In this document: piece by piece, positions 1 to 7,430 of the stretch
Position numbering within the stretch: the stretch's first letter is position 1
How the letters are laid out: each line of letters starts with the position of its first letter
DNA from: JADKAV01 sp041393775
GTDB taxonomy: Bacteria; Actinomycetota; Actinomycetes; S36-B12; UBA10799
Length of the DNA stretch: 64,000 nt
Reading direction: 5' to 3'
Assembly: GCA_041393775.1 (NCBI GenBank)
Contig: JAWKJM010000005.1
Span: 124,001-188,000 of the forward strand
Program-made: the position numbers and the translations under genes
The notes under the pieces: generated by a model
Databases searched by the model: none
The model's input: the letters and a program-made list of their open reading frames with translations, nothing else
Told to the model about the DNA's origin: nothing

Positions 1-202
1 AGTGGTGACCCAGGATGTAGGCCCGGTCGCCGAGGGCTTGCTTGGCCGCCCAGGCGCGCTCGACCAGGCCGGGATCGCTCGGGGCAGGCAGGCCGCCGGG
101 ACAGTCCACTCCCCGTTCGCTGTATGCGTCGGCTTCGTGGCCCAGTAGCAGTAGCAGCGGCGAGGGCTCAGGTTCGGTGAAAGTGTTGGCCACGTCCACC
201 AT
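1..202 (-). CDS. nadA: Quinolinate synthase NadA, N-terminal part (gene runs off the left edge)
   Basis: NadA condenses iminoaspartate with dihydroxyacetone phosphate to quinolinate in de novo NAD synthesis, using a [4Fe-4S] cluster. Only the first 67 codons lie in the window, read leftward from ATG at 202. The segment LGDRAYILGHH at the edge matches the conserved start of the NadA fold, and the acidic, proline-rich leader before it is typical of actinobacterial NadA. The cluster cysteines and active site lie outside the window, so the call rests on this short stretch. The divergent neighbour erpA, a Fe-S carrier, fits an enzyme that needs a cluster. The 105 bases upstream of the start hold nothing I recognise before the repeat at 308. 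Confidence 0.8.
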   Translation of the reverse strand, partial: MVDVANTFTEPEPSPLLLLLGHEADAYSERGVDCPGGLPAPSDPGLVERAWAAKQALGDRAYILGHH

Positions 203-307
203 GGTGTCACGGCCCGACGGGCGTGGCGAGACGCGTTTGCGCCGGGCGAACGTGAGACCCACCGGCCCTTGCGGTTCGCGTTCGGCCTTGCTGGACCCAC
301 AACGTCC

Positions 308-380
308 GGTCCGAATACGGCTGGTGAACTCGGTAGCGGCAGGAGTTGGCCGCGAGGTTAGAGATTGTGCACGAGGTTAG
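308..380 (+). repeat. Family A repeat, copy 1: left domain and first part of the 68-bp palindrome
   Basis: A left domain (about 308-356, with GTGAACTCGGTAGCGGC and GTTGGCCGCGAG) leads into the first 24 bases of a 68-bp palindromic core that starts at 357 with GTTAGAGATTGTGCACGAG. The core is cut at TTAG by the IS and resumes at 1569. The same left domain is found at 51643-51707 and, in reverse, at 9580-9645, 10942-10997 and 30568-30618. Confidence 0.85.
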
Positions 381-1564
381 GGAAGCGCTGATAAGCGGTG
401 CTTCTGTGGTCGGGGTCGGGTGCGGGGTCGTCTGAGGTCAGCGGTGTGGCCGTTTCGGCGGCTACTTTCGGTTGATTTCGGTGGTCTGCCCGGGTTTCGG
501 GCAGGCTTACGCCCGGCCGTTACCCGGTCAGGGCAACGGCTCGTCCACGCATCAGCCAGTTCGCCGAGGCGAACAGCACGTGCAAATGGTTCAGGTTCTT
601 CGCGATCCCCCGGTAGCGGGTCTTGGCGAACCCGAAGTCGCGTTTGACGATCAGGAACGGATGCTCCACCTTGGCCCGCACCGAGGCCATCCGTTCCTGC
701 TCGGCACGGTCTGGGCCGGGCATACCGGCCAGCTGTTTCTTACGCGCGGCGACCCGGAAGTCCACGGTCGACAGATGCTGATCACCGGCGATCTCGGGAC
801 GTTTGTCGACTCCCCGGTAGCCGGCATCGGCGTACACCACCTGATCATCGCCGCGGACCAACCGCCCCAACGCGTCCAGGTCATGAACATTGGCCGCGGT
901 GGCGGTCACCGAATGGACGTAGCCGGTACCGGCATCCACCCCGATATGGGCCTTCATCCCGAAATACCACTGGCTGCCCTTCATCGTCGAATGCATCTGC
1001 GGGTCCCGCTCACCAGCCGCGTTCTTCGTCGACGTCGGCGCGGCCACGATCGTGGCGTCCACGATCGACCCGCCCCGCATGATCCAGCCCTGGGCATCGA
1101 AGATCTCGTTCTGCGCGGCGAACAACGCCGCGCCCAACTCGTGGCGTTCGAGCAGATGCCGGAACCCCAGCAGCGTGGTCGCGTCCGGAACCTGCTCGTC
1201 GGCGAAGTCCAACCTCATGAACCGGCGCATCGCATACGAGTCATAGACCGCGTCCTCCACCCCCTCATCGGACAGCGAGAACCACACCTGCAACAGATAC
1301 ATCCGCAGCATCGTCTCCAACGCCTTGGGCTTACGGCCCTTCTTCCCGTCGTAATAGAACGGCTCGATCAAACCCACCCACCGCTGCCACGGGATCGTGG
1401 CATCCATCGTGTCCAGGAACCGTTCACGACGCGACACCCGCCGCCGGTTGCCGTACTCCAGATCAGTGAACGAAGGCTGCTCAACACGCATCCCCCATCC
1501 TTTCGCAGCCACCACCAGCCACCACGCACACACGCCCAACAGCAAGCAGAAAATCAGTGATTCC
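381..1564 (-). mobile_element. IS5-family insertion sequence, copy 1 (1,184 bp)
   Basis: The limits come from comparing this copy with the one at 9758-10941: identity begins at GGAAGCGCTGAT (381) and ends at ATCAGTGATTCC (1564). The two ends are 12-bp inverted repeats matching at 10 of 12 positions. A direct repeat TTAG flanks the element (377-380 and 1565-1568), as expected for IS5-group elements, which duplicate a YTAR tetranucleotide. One transposase gene fills most of the element. The intact duplication and full-length gene suggest recent insertion. Confidence 0.93.
520..1491 (-). CDS. IS5-family DDE transposase, copy 1
   Basis: A 323-residue cut-and-paste transposase. The start is ATG at 1491, preceded by AAAGGA at a normal distance. 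An upstream extension of the frame runs out of the IS into the flanking repeat and is not credible. An N-terminal DUF772-like helical region (about 25-120) precedes the RNase H-like catalytic domain. The likely DDE residues are D145 in IVDATI, D222 in YADAGYRG and E276 in AKVEHPF. Its predicted product is identical to that of the copy at 9897-10868. The long antisense frame at 472-1560 is a shadow of this gene. No frameshift or stop is seen, so it may be active. Confidence 0.93.
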   Translation of the reverse strand: MRVEQPSFTDLEYGNRRRVSRRERFLDTMDATIPWQRWVGLIEPFYYDGKKGRKPKALETMLRMYLLQVWFSLSDEGVEDAVYDSYAMRRFMRLDFADEQVPDATTLLGFRHLLERHELGAALFAAQNEIFDAQGWIMRGGSIVDATIVAAPTSTKNAAGERDPQMHSTMKGSQWYFGMKAHIGVDAGTGYVHSVTATAANVHDLDALGRLVRGDDQVVYADAGYRGVDKRPEIAGDQHLSTVDFRVAARKKQLAGMPGPDRAEQERMASVRAKVEHPFLIVKRDFGFAKTRYRGIAKNLNHLHVLFASANWLMRGRAVALTG

Positions 1565-1739
1565 TTAGTGAACGCACGTGTGGCTTCTCTAACCTCGTGC
1601 ACAATCTCTAACCCGAGCGATTTCCGCCCGGTGTGCCCCCGCCTGAACGGGCGCCCGGCCACGGCCGCGGATCTCTAACGTGAGCGATTTCCGCCCGGCA
1701 CTTTGCTGCCTGGTAACGCTGCTCGGCCACGGCCGCGGA
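1565..1739 (+). repeat. Family A repeat, copy 1: rest of palindrome plus two 67-bp modules
   Basis: After the duplicated TTAG the palindrome core runs to CTCTAAC at 1612. It is followed by a module starting GAGCGATTTCCGCCCGG at 1615, repeated at 1682, an interval of 67 bases. The linker contains CTGAACG and CACGGCC as in copies 3 and 5b. With the IS and one TTAG removed, the core is exactly 68 bp. These repeats fill most of the gap of about 330 bases before erpA. Confidence 0.8.
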
Positions 1740-1892
1740 AGAAGCGGTAACCGAATACCAGCGGGGCGGCCCGCACAGCACATCCCCAGCACCCCGCGGC
1801 TTAGGCCGACCTAAGCCAACATGTGGCAGTATGGGAATAGCGCCGCCTGGCCGGACTGTTGACAAGGGCGAACCCCCGAAAGGACATTCTTG

Positions 1893-2255
1893 ATGAGCAC
1901 CGAGACGAGCACTTCGGAATCCGAGGTCGCGACCGGCATCACGCTGACAGAGACCGCCTCGACGAAGGTTGCTGCCCTGCTTGCCCAGGAGGGCCGTGAC
2001 GATCTGGCCCTGCGGATCGCCGTGCAGCCCGGAGGCTGTTCTGGTTTGCGCTACCAGCTCTTCTTCGACGAGCGCTCCCTGGACGGCGACCAGCGGATGG
2101 ACTTCAACGGTGTGACCGTCGTGGTGGACCGCATGAGCGGCCCGTACCTCGGGGGAGCGACCATCGACTTCGTCGACCAGATCGACAAGCAGGGCTTCAC
2201 GATCGACAACCCGAACGCCACGGGATCCTGCGCCTGCGGCGACTCGTTCCACTAA
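1893..2255 (+). CDS. erpA: Iron-sulfur cluster insertion protein ErpA (A-type carrier)
   Basis: An A-type carrier of 120 residues that hands Fe-S clusters to target apoproteins in the cytoplasm. The HesB/IscA fold covers about residues 15-119. The three ligand cysteines are present: one in QPGGCSG (residue 49 from this start) and two in the C-terminal GSCACGDSF (113 and 115). ATG at 1893 is preferred over TTG at 1890 because GAAAGGA at 1878-1884 is better spaced for it. It lies divergent from nadA, whose product needs a 4Fe-4S cluster, and close upstream of the respiratory genes with their Rieske centre. aat follows 9 bases after the stop, so the two may be co-transcribed. Confidence 0.93.
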   Translation: MSTETSTSESEVATGITLTETASTKVAALLAQEGRDDLALRIAVQPGGCSGLRYQLFFDERSLDGDQRMDFNGVTVVVDRMSGPYLGGATIDFVDQIDKQGFTIDNPNATGSCACGDSFH

Positions 2256-2264
2256 TCTGCCTGG

Positions 2265-2876
2265 GTGGTCAGCGAGAGGCGCGAACTCGTCGGCTTCTCG
2301 CGGACGATCGACGCCGAGGCGATGTTGGCCGGCTACCGTAAGGGCATCTTTGCGATGTCCTACTGGGGCGTGTTGTACAAGTGGTGGTCACCTGATCCGC
2401 GCGGAGTCCTACCCCTGGACAACCTTAGGGTTACCCGCAGCCTGCGAAAGAGCGTCGGCCGTTTCACAACCGCTATCGACGGCGATTTCGATGCTGTCGT
2501 GCAGGAGTGTGCCGATCCGGGCCGGTTCGGGGGCTGGATCGACGCCGGCCTGGCACGGGGCTATCGGCAATTGCACGAGATGGGCTATGCCCACAGCGTC
2601 GAAACCCGCGACGATGCCGGCAATCTGGTCGGGGGCCTGTTCGGCATCAACATCGGCGGCTTCTTCTCCGGCGAATCCATGTTCCACAGTTCCCGGGATG
2701 CCTCGAAGGTCGCCCTGGTGACACTCGTCGAGCGGCTGCGCGGAACTGGCCAGCCCATTCTGCTCGACACCCAGTGGCGCACAGAACATCTGACCTCGCT
2801 GGGCGTCATCGACATGGACCGTGCGGCCTATCTCGAGCGGCTTGCGAGCGTCATCGATGCTCCGCAGGCCCTGTGA
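2265..2876 (+). CDS. aat: Leucyl/phenylalanyl-tRNA-protein transferase
   Basis: Aat transfers Leu or Phe from aminoacyl-tRNA to proteins with N-terminal Arg or Lys, creating N-degrons for ClpAP/ClpS-type degradation. The 203-residue protein carries family signatures in order: FAMSYWG (about 30), WWSPDPRGVLPL (about 40), GGWIDAGLARGY (about 88), AHSVE (about 108), GGFFSGESMFH (about 130) and a C-terminal HLTSLGV. The start is GTG at 2265, nine bases after erpA. Its last 26 bases overlap the end of tusA on the other strand. The length is close to the usual size of the catalytic core, and no key motif is missing. Confidence 0.93.
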   Translation: MVSERRELVGFSRTIDAEAMLAGYRKGIFAMSYWGVLYKWWSPDPRGVLPLDNLRVTRSLRKSVGRFTTAIDGDFDAVVQECADPGRFGGWIDAGLARGYRQLHEMGYAHSVETRDDAGNLVGGLFGINIGGFFSGESMFHSSRDASKVALVTLVERLRGTGQPILLDTQWRTEHLTSLGVIDMDRAAYLERLASVIDAPQAL

Positions 2877-3090
2877 GCACGCGGAAGCGCCAATGATCGC
2901 CGAGGTCCTCGACCGCGACCAGCTGGGCGCCGCGCATCCGGCACCACGCCGGGACGTCGCTGAGCGCCACCGGATCGTCGCAGAGCAACTCGACAGTGGA
3001 GTCGGGGCCGGCGTCTGCGGCCGCCCGTGCGAGTTCGATGACGGGGTAAGGGCACTTGGCCCCCCGTGCGTCCACGCTGGCCGTACTCAT
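2851..3090 (-). CDS. tusA: TusA/SirA-like sulfurtransferase
   Basis: A 79-residue protein of the TusA fold, which carries persulfide sulfur between a cysteine desulfurase and acceptors. The diagnostic motif is ARGAKCPYPVIEL with the active cysteine at residue 13. A second part, DDPVALSDVPAWC, matches the usual D-P-x-A-x-x-D-I-P-x-W pattern. Its ATG at 3090 overlaps the stop of the desulfurase-like gene by 4 bases (ATGA), so the two are probably translationally coupled. In some other actinobacteria, as I recall, the two domains are one fused protein. Here they are separate reading frames. A longer frame through this region in another register (to 3696) is not the gene. Confidence 0.85.
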   Translation of the reverse strand: MSTASVDARGAKCPYPVIELARAAADAGPDSTVELLCDDPVALSDVPAWCRMRGAQLVAVEDLGDHWRFRVLTGPAEHR

Positions 3091-4163
3091 AGTCGTTGCG
3101 TCCCCATTTCCGCCCGCACCTCGTCGACGACCTCGACGAGTGCGGCGATGAAGCCTTCGATGTTGTCGTTCCCGAGATCGGGGGGCAGTCCCACCCTGAT
3201 ATTGCCGCTCGTCAGCCCGCCGATGGCTGCGAGCACGTGGCTCGGCTGCCCGGATCGGGAGGCGCAGGCCGAACCACTGCCGACCGCGAAACCTCGAGCG
3301 TCCAGGCGGGTCTGGACGGCCTCCGCGTCCACGTAGAGCACCGAGATGCTCAAAATGTGTGGCAGATCGCCGGGTGATCCGCCGTGCATCTCGACACCCG
3401 TGATCCGCGCCAGCACCTGCTCCCGGACCATTGCGATCTGCTCGGATGCCGCCTCCCGGGCGCGCCGCCAGCCGTTGTGCCACCGTTGGGCACACAAGGC
3501 GGCGACGACGGCGGCGGCCACGTTCTGGAAGCCCGCATGGTCGGCCTGCTGGCGGGAGACCACCACGGCTGCCCCCGCGGGCGCACCCCATGACCGGGGG
3601 TCGAGCACGATCCGGTCCCACGCGGCTGGCAGGTCGACCCACCCCCAGGCACAACTGGCGTCGAAGACCACTGTCGAACCGGTCTCCGCAGCCCATGGCG
3701 TGAGGTCGGCCTGCAGTGCGCCGATCTCCTGGTTGCCCACACTTGTGAGCATCAGGGCCGGGGCTGCCACAGATGCCAGCGAATCGGCTGCGATCCGGCC
3801 GTCGGCGTCGACCGCGAGCGTTTCATGTGCCAGACCACTGGCGGTAGCGAAGCCGGCAGCGGCTTGGTGGATGAGCATCGAATCGACCTCGGCCGTGCAC
3901 ACCGTGACGCACTCGGGCCGGTGCGCGTCCTCCAGGGCGTTGCGCAGAGCTGAAACGTGGTCAGGACAGAACCATGCGGAGGCCCCGCCGACCAGTTCCG
4001 CCATGGTACGGGCGCTCTCGTGGAGCAGCTGGGAACTCACCTTCGCCTCGTGGTAACCAGCGGTCGGATCTGCCCATGCCCGCTGCGCGGACGAGTCCAG
4101 CCACCGGGCGGTTTGTTCGTCAACCGGACGTGAAACTGCACAATCCAGCACGAATCGCGACAT
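3087..4163 (-). CDS. Cysteine-desulfurase-like aminotransferase class V protein lacking the PLP lysine
   Basis: A 358-residue NifS/IscS-type fold. Conserved features kept are NQEIGALQ (144-151), the aspartate of VVFDAS (168) that pairs with the cofactor ring, and the active-site cysteine in VGSGSACAS (300). The segment that normally holds the Schiff-base lysine, S-x-H-K-x-x-G-P-x-G, reads DPRSWGAPAG (188-197), so serine 191 (codon TCA) sits at the lysine position. The cofactor-stacking histidine of TxxEH is also replaced (TAEVDS, D94). It is coupled to tusA by a 4-base overlap and diverges from ctaC. It may be a catalytically altered or dead paralogue acting as a sulfur-relay partner. I cannot tell from sequence alone. 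Confidence 0.8.
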   Translation of the reverse strand: MSRFVLDCAVSRPVDEQTARWLDSSAQRAWADPTAGYHEAKVSSQLLHESARTMAELVGGASAWFCPDHVSALRNALEDAHRPECVTVCTAEVDSMLIHQAAAGFATASGLAHETLAVDADGRIAADSLASVAAPALMLTSVGNQEIGALQADLTPWAAETGSTVVFDASCAWGWVDLPAAWDRIVLDPRSWGAPAGAAVVVSRQQADHAGFQNVAAAVVAALCAQRWHNGWRRAREAASEQIAMVREQVLARITGVEMHGGSPGDLPHILSISVLYVDAEAVQTRLDARGFAVGSGSACASRSGQPSHVLAAIGGLTSGNIRVGLPPDLGNDNIEGFIAALVEVVDEVRAEMGTQRL

Positions 4164-4266
4164 GACCAGAACCTAGCGCCCCTCGCGCCTTCACAGTCCG
4201 GGCAGTTGCGCTAGTGTTCGGCAGAGAAACGTTGCGCGTGCGCGGAAACTGGCTGGGAAGGGTTCG

Positions 4267-5085
4267 ATGAGTCGAAAAACTTCGGAGGGGCGCCTTCGGC
4301 GGGGATCCGTCGTCGCGATGGGTGGCGCAACCGCCTTGCTGCTGGCTGGGTGTTCGCAGGGGACCATCGACGACTGGAAACGGGGGGGACTGCCCGCGCC
4401 GTCGACCGAGCAGGGAAGCACGGTGGTCCACCTGTGGACCGGTTCGTGGATCGCTCTGCTGGGAGTCGGATTCCTGGTCTGGGGCCTGATCATCTGGTCG
4501 ATCATCGTGTACCGCCGACGCCATGGTGACGGTATGCCCGACCAGGTCCGGTACAACCTCCCGCTCGAGATCATGTACACGATCATCCCGCTGATCATGA
4601 TCGGTGGACTGCTGTTCTTCACGGTCCGTGACCAGGTTGAGTTGACCAAAGTGGAGAACAACCAGGACCTCACGGTGGGAGTGGTCGGTTTCCGCTGGTC
4701 CTGGACGTTCAACTATGTCGACCAGAACACCTACGACGTCGGCACCCCCGACGAAGACCCCACGCTCTACCTCCCGGTCGATCAGAAGGTGAAGTTCGAA
4801 CTGACCTCACCAGATGTCATCCACTCGTTCTGGGTGCCGACCTTCCTCTTCAAACTCGATGTCGTTCCCGGACGTACCAATACATTCGAGGTGACTCCCA
4901 ACAAGGAGGGCACCTTCCTGGGCAAGTGTGCCGAACTCTGCGGTGTCGACCACTCGCGCATGTTGTTCAAAGTGAAGGTCGTCAGCCAACAGGAATTCGA
5001 GCAACATATGCAGGAACTGAGGCAGAAAGGCCAGTTCGGCCAGCTAACCAGCGGCAGGACCACCGAATCGGCGCAAGGAGTCTGA
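4267..5085 (+). CDS. ctaC: Cytochrome c oxidase subunit II (aa3 type)
   Basis: This subunit takes electrons from the bcc complex through its CuA centre. It has 272 residues. A lipoprotein-type signal ends at LLLAGC (Cys29). Two membrane helices lie at about 58-82 and 102-121, and the cupredoxin domain follows. CuA ligands visible are H186 in DVIHSFW and C221, C225, H229 and M232 in CAELCGVDHSRM. The start is ATG at 4267 with a GGGAAGG ribosome site. It opens the ctaC-ctaD-ctaF operon, with only 2 bases between its stop and ctaD. The gap to the divergent desulfurase-like gene (4164-4266) must hold both promoters, but I see no clear elements there. Confidence 0.96.
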   Translation: MSRKTSEGRLRRGSVVAMGGATALLLAGCSQGTIDDWKRGGLPAPSTEQGSTVVHLWTGSWIALLGVGFLVWGLIIWSIIVYRRRHGDGMPDQVRYNLPLEIMYTIIPLIMIGGLLFFTVRDQVELTKVENNQDLTVGVVGFRWSWTFNYVDQNTYDVGTPDEDPTLYLPVDQKVKFELTSPDVIHSFWVPTFLFKLDVVPGRTNTFEVTPNKEGTFLGKCAELCGVDHSRMLFKVKVVSQQEFEQHMQELRQKGQFGQLTSGRTTESAQGV

Positions 5086-5087
5086 AC

Positions 5088-6833
5088 GTGGCAATTCTGG
5101 ATGAACCCGTCAAGTCGTCCGACTCCGGGCAGACGCTGACCAAGCAGGAGGCTAAGGCCGCCAGGGCCGCCCATCGCAGGCAGGGATGGGGTCAGACTGT
5201 CGTCAGGTGGCTGACCTCGACCGACCACAAGATCATCGGCCAGTTGTACCTGATCACCTCGTTCGCGTTCTTCCTGCTCGCAGGGCTGATGGCGGTCGCG
5301 ATCCGCGCCGAACTCGCCGAACCCGGCATGCAAATACTGTCGAATGCCCAGTACAACCAGATGTTCACGATGCATGGCACGATCATGCTCTTCCTGTTCG
5401 CGACGCCGTTGTTCGTCGGGTTCGGCAACGTGGTCATGCCGTTGCAGATCGGCGCTCCCGACGTCGCCTTCCCGCGGCTGAACATGTTCTCCTACTGGCT
5501 GTTCCTCTTCGGTGGTATCACAGTCACCTCAGGGTTCCTGACCCCGAGCGGCGCCGCCGACTTCGGCTGGTTCGCATACGCCCCGCTGCACAGCGAGGTC
5601 TTCACCCCCAGTGCGGGTGCAGACCTGTGGTTGCTGGGCCTGGCGATGGGTGGTCTGGGCACCATTCTGGGGTCGGTCAACTTCCTCACCACGATCTTCA
5701 CGATGCGCGCCCCGGGCATGACCATGTTCCGGATGCCGATCTTCACCTGGACCGTGCTGTCCACGTCGGTGCTCGTCCTGATGGTGTTCCCGGTGCTGGC
5801 CGCGGCGCTGTTGGTCGCGGAGATCGACCGTAAGTTCGGAACGCTGGTGTTCGCGCCCGAGAACGGCGGAGCCATCCTGTGGCAGCACCTGTTCTGGTTC
5901 TTCGGCCATCCCGAGGTCTATATCCTCGCGTTGCCGTTCTTCGGGATCACCAGCGAGATCGTGCCCGTGTTCAGCCGCAAGCCGATCTTCGGTTACAAAG
6001 GTCTGGTCTTCGCGACGCTGGCCATCGCAGGGCTGTCGATGGCGGTGTGGGCCCACCACATGTACGTCACCGGTGCGGTGCTCTTACCCTTCTTCGCGTT
6101 CATGACGATGTTGATCGCGGTACCCACGGGGGTGAAGTTCTTCAACTGGGTGGGAACGATGTGGGGCGGATCCATAACCTTTGAGACACCCATGCTGTGG
6201 ACATTGGGTTTCCTCGTCACGTTCCTGTTCGGAGGACTGACCGGGGTCATCCTGGCGTCCCCACCGCTGGACTTCCAGCTGTCCGACAGTTACTTCGTGG
6301 TTGCTCACTTCCACTACACAGTGTTCGGCACCGTCGTGTTCATGATGTTCGCCGGCTTCTACTTCTGGTGGCCGAAGATGACTGGGAAGATGCTCGACGA
6401 GCGGCTCGGGAAGTGGCACTTCTGGTTCCTTTTCTGGGGATTCCAGATCACGTTCCTGGTGCAGCACTGGCTCGGCATCCAGGGCATGCCGCGCCGGTAC
6501 GCGGACTACTTGCCCGACGAGGGGTTCACCGTCCTGAACCAGATCTCCTCGTTCGGTGTGGTACTGCTGAGCATCTCCACCCTCTTCTTCCTGTACAACG
6601 TGTACAAGACCTGGCGGTTCGCACCGAATGTCACGGTCGACGACCCGTGGGGCTGGAGCGCCTCACTGGAGTGGGCGACCAGTTGTCCGCCGCCTCGCCA
6701 CAACTTCGTGTCGCTGCCTCCCATCCGTTCTGAGCGCCCCGCGTTCGACCTGCACCACCCCGAAGTCGAAGGTCTTCTGTCACAGAGCGTGGTCGAGGAA
6801 TTGGTGGGCGCCGGCAAGGGAGTCGAGAAGTGA
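5088..6833 (+). CDS. ctaD: Cytochrome c oxidase subunit I (aa3 type)
   Basis: The catalytic subunit of the heme-copper oxidase, which reduces O2 and pumps protons. It has 581 residues from GTG at 5088, with AAGGAG at 5075-5080 upstream. The frame stays open further upstream inside ctaC but is not used. Metal ligands visible are H96 (MHGTIM, heme a), H274 with Y278 (GHPEVY, CuB and its cross-linked tyrosine), H323/H324 (AHHMY, CuB) and H407/H409 (HFHYTVFG, heme a3 and heme a). About twelve membrane helices are expected. Its stop overlaps the start of ctaF, which indicates coupled translation. Confidence 0.97.
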   Translation: MAILDEPVKSSDSGQTLTKQEAKAARAAHRRQGWGQTVVRWLTSTDHKIIGQLYLITSFAFFLLAGLMAVAIRAELAEPGMQILSNAQYNQMFTMHGTIMLFLFATPLFVGFGNVVMPLQIGAPDVAFPRLNMFSYWLFLFGGITVTSGFLTPSGAADFGWFAYAPLHSEVFTPSAGADLWLLGLAMGGLGTILGSVNFLTTIFTMRAPGMTMFRMPIFTWTVLSTSVLVLMVFPVLAAALLVAEIDRKFGTLVFAPENGGAILWQHLFWFFGHPEVYILALPFFGITSEIVPVFSRKPIFGYKGLVFATLAIAGLSMAVWAHHMYVTGAVLLPFFAFMTMLIAVPTGVKFFNWVGTMWGGSITFETPMLWTLGFLVTFLFGGLTGVILASPPLDFQLSDSYFVVAHFHYTVFGTVVFMMFAGFYFWWPKMTGKMLDERLGKWHFWFLFWGFQITFLVQHWLGIQGMPRRYADYLPDEGFTVLNQISSFGVVLLSISTLFFLYNVYKTWRFAPNVTVDDPWGWSASLEWATSCPPPRHNFVSLPPIRSERPAFDLHHPEVEGLLSQSVVEELVGAGKGVEK

Positions 6834-7225
6834 AGTACGGAGGGTACCTGTTCGCCTTCGGAGCGCTGTTCTTCGGCGTTGTCGGCACGGTCTACGGCTG
6901 GTTCTCACGGGACTGGGTGGGAACAACTGCGCTGCTGTTCACAGGCTTCATGACAGCGTTGATCGGGTTCTACCTGCTCTATGCGGCCAAACGCCTCACT
7001 GAACGCCCCGAGGACGACTTCGAGGCCAACCAGGACGAGGCCGCCCCGGACTACGGGTTCTTCAGCCCGCAGTCGTGGTGGCCGCTGCCGATGGGATTCA
7101 GCGCCATGCTGATCGCGATGGGGCTGATCTTCGCCACATGGCTGATGCTCACCGGCATCATCTTCCTGATGCTCAGCATCGTCGGGCTGGTCTTCGAGTA
7201 CTACCGCAACGACTTCGCACACTGA
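6830..7225 (+). CDS. ctaF: Cytochrome c oxidase subunit IV (actinobacterial CtaF)
   Basis: A small membrane subunit of 131 residues found in actinobacterial aa3 oxidases, thought to stabilise the bcc-aa3 supercomplex. The start is GTG at 6830, overlapping the ctaD stop by 4 bases. Four membrane segments are visible: about 5-25, 31-52, 83-103 and 105-125. The family-type stretch EAAPDYGFFSPQSWWPLP lies between the second and third. It has the usual length and is the last gene of the ctaCDF operon. The following 205 bases before the L,D-transpeptidase contain nothing I can name. Confidence 0.93.
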   Translation: MKYGGYLFAFGALFFGVVGTVYGWFSRDWVGTTALLFTGFMTALIGFYLLYAAKRLTERPEDDFEANQDEAAPDYGFFSPQSWWPLPMGFSAMLIAMGLIFATWLMLTGIIFLMLSIVGLVFEYYRNDFAH

Positions 7226-7430
7226 GTCGCGCACCTCGCGAGACGGCACGAATTGTCCGAAACGGACGATTTCGGGCGGTGAACGTGTCGCGAATCACTA
7301 CGGATACGCCTATCGCGGAGGTTTGGGAACCCCGAACTGCGTGGCACACTAGTAGGTGTCGGCGTGTTGGCCGCATGGCCCGCCGTTTGTGAGCGAGTAT
7401 CTACGCAAGAGTCGTTGTGAGGTTGAATAG

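Noticed and set aside
42..380. A 112-codon plus-strand frame at the left edge
   Set aside because: It overlaps the convincing NadA N terminus on the minus strand and runs into the repeat.
472..1560. A 362-codon open frame on the plus strand across the IS (also at 9849-10937)
   Set aside because: It is exactly antisense to the transposase, has no recognisable domain, and its codon pattern is that of a shadow frame.
1492..1662. N-terminal extension of the transposase with a hydrophobic stretch
   Set aside because: It runs beyond the IS end into flanking repeat and differs between the two copies; ATG 1491 has a good ribosome site.
2851..3696. A 281-codon frame containing TusA
   Set aside because: Only the last 79 codons have TusA sequence; upstream it is out of frame with the desulfurase gene, which is the real gene there.
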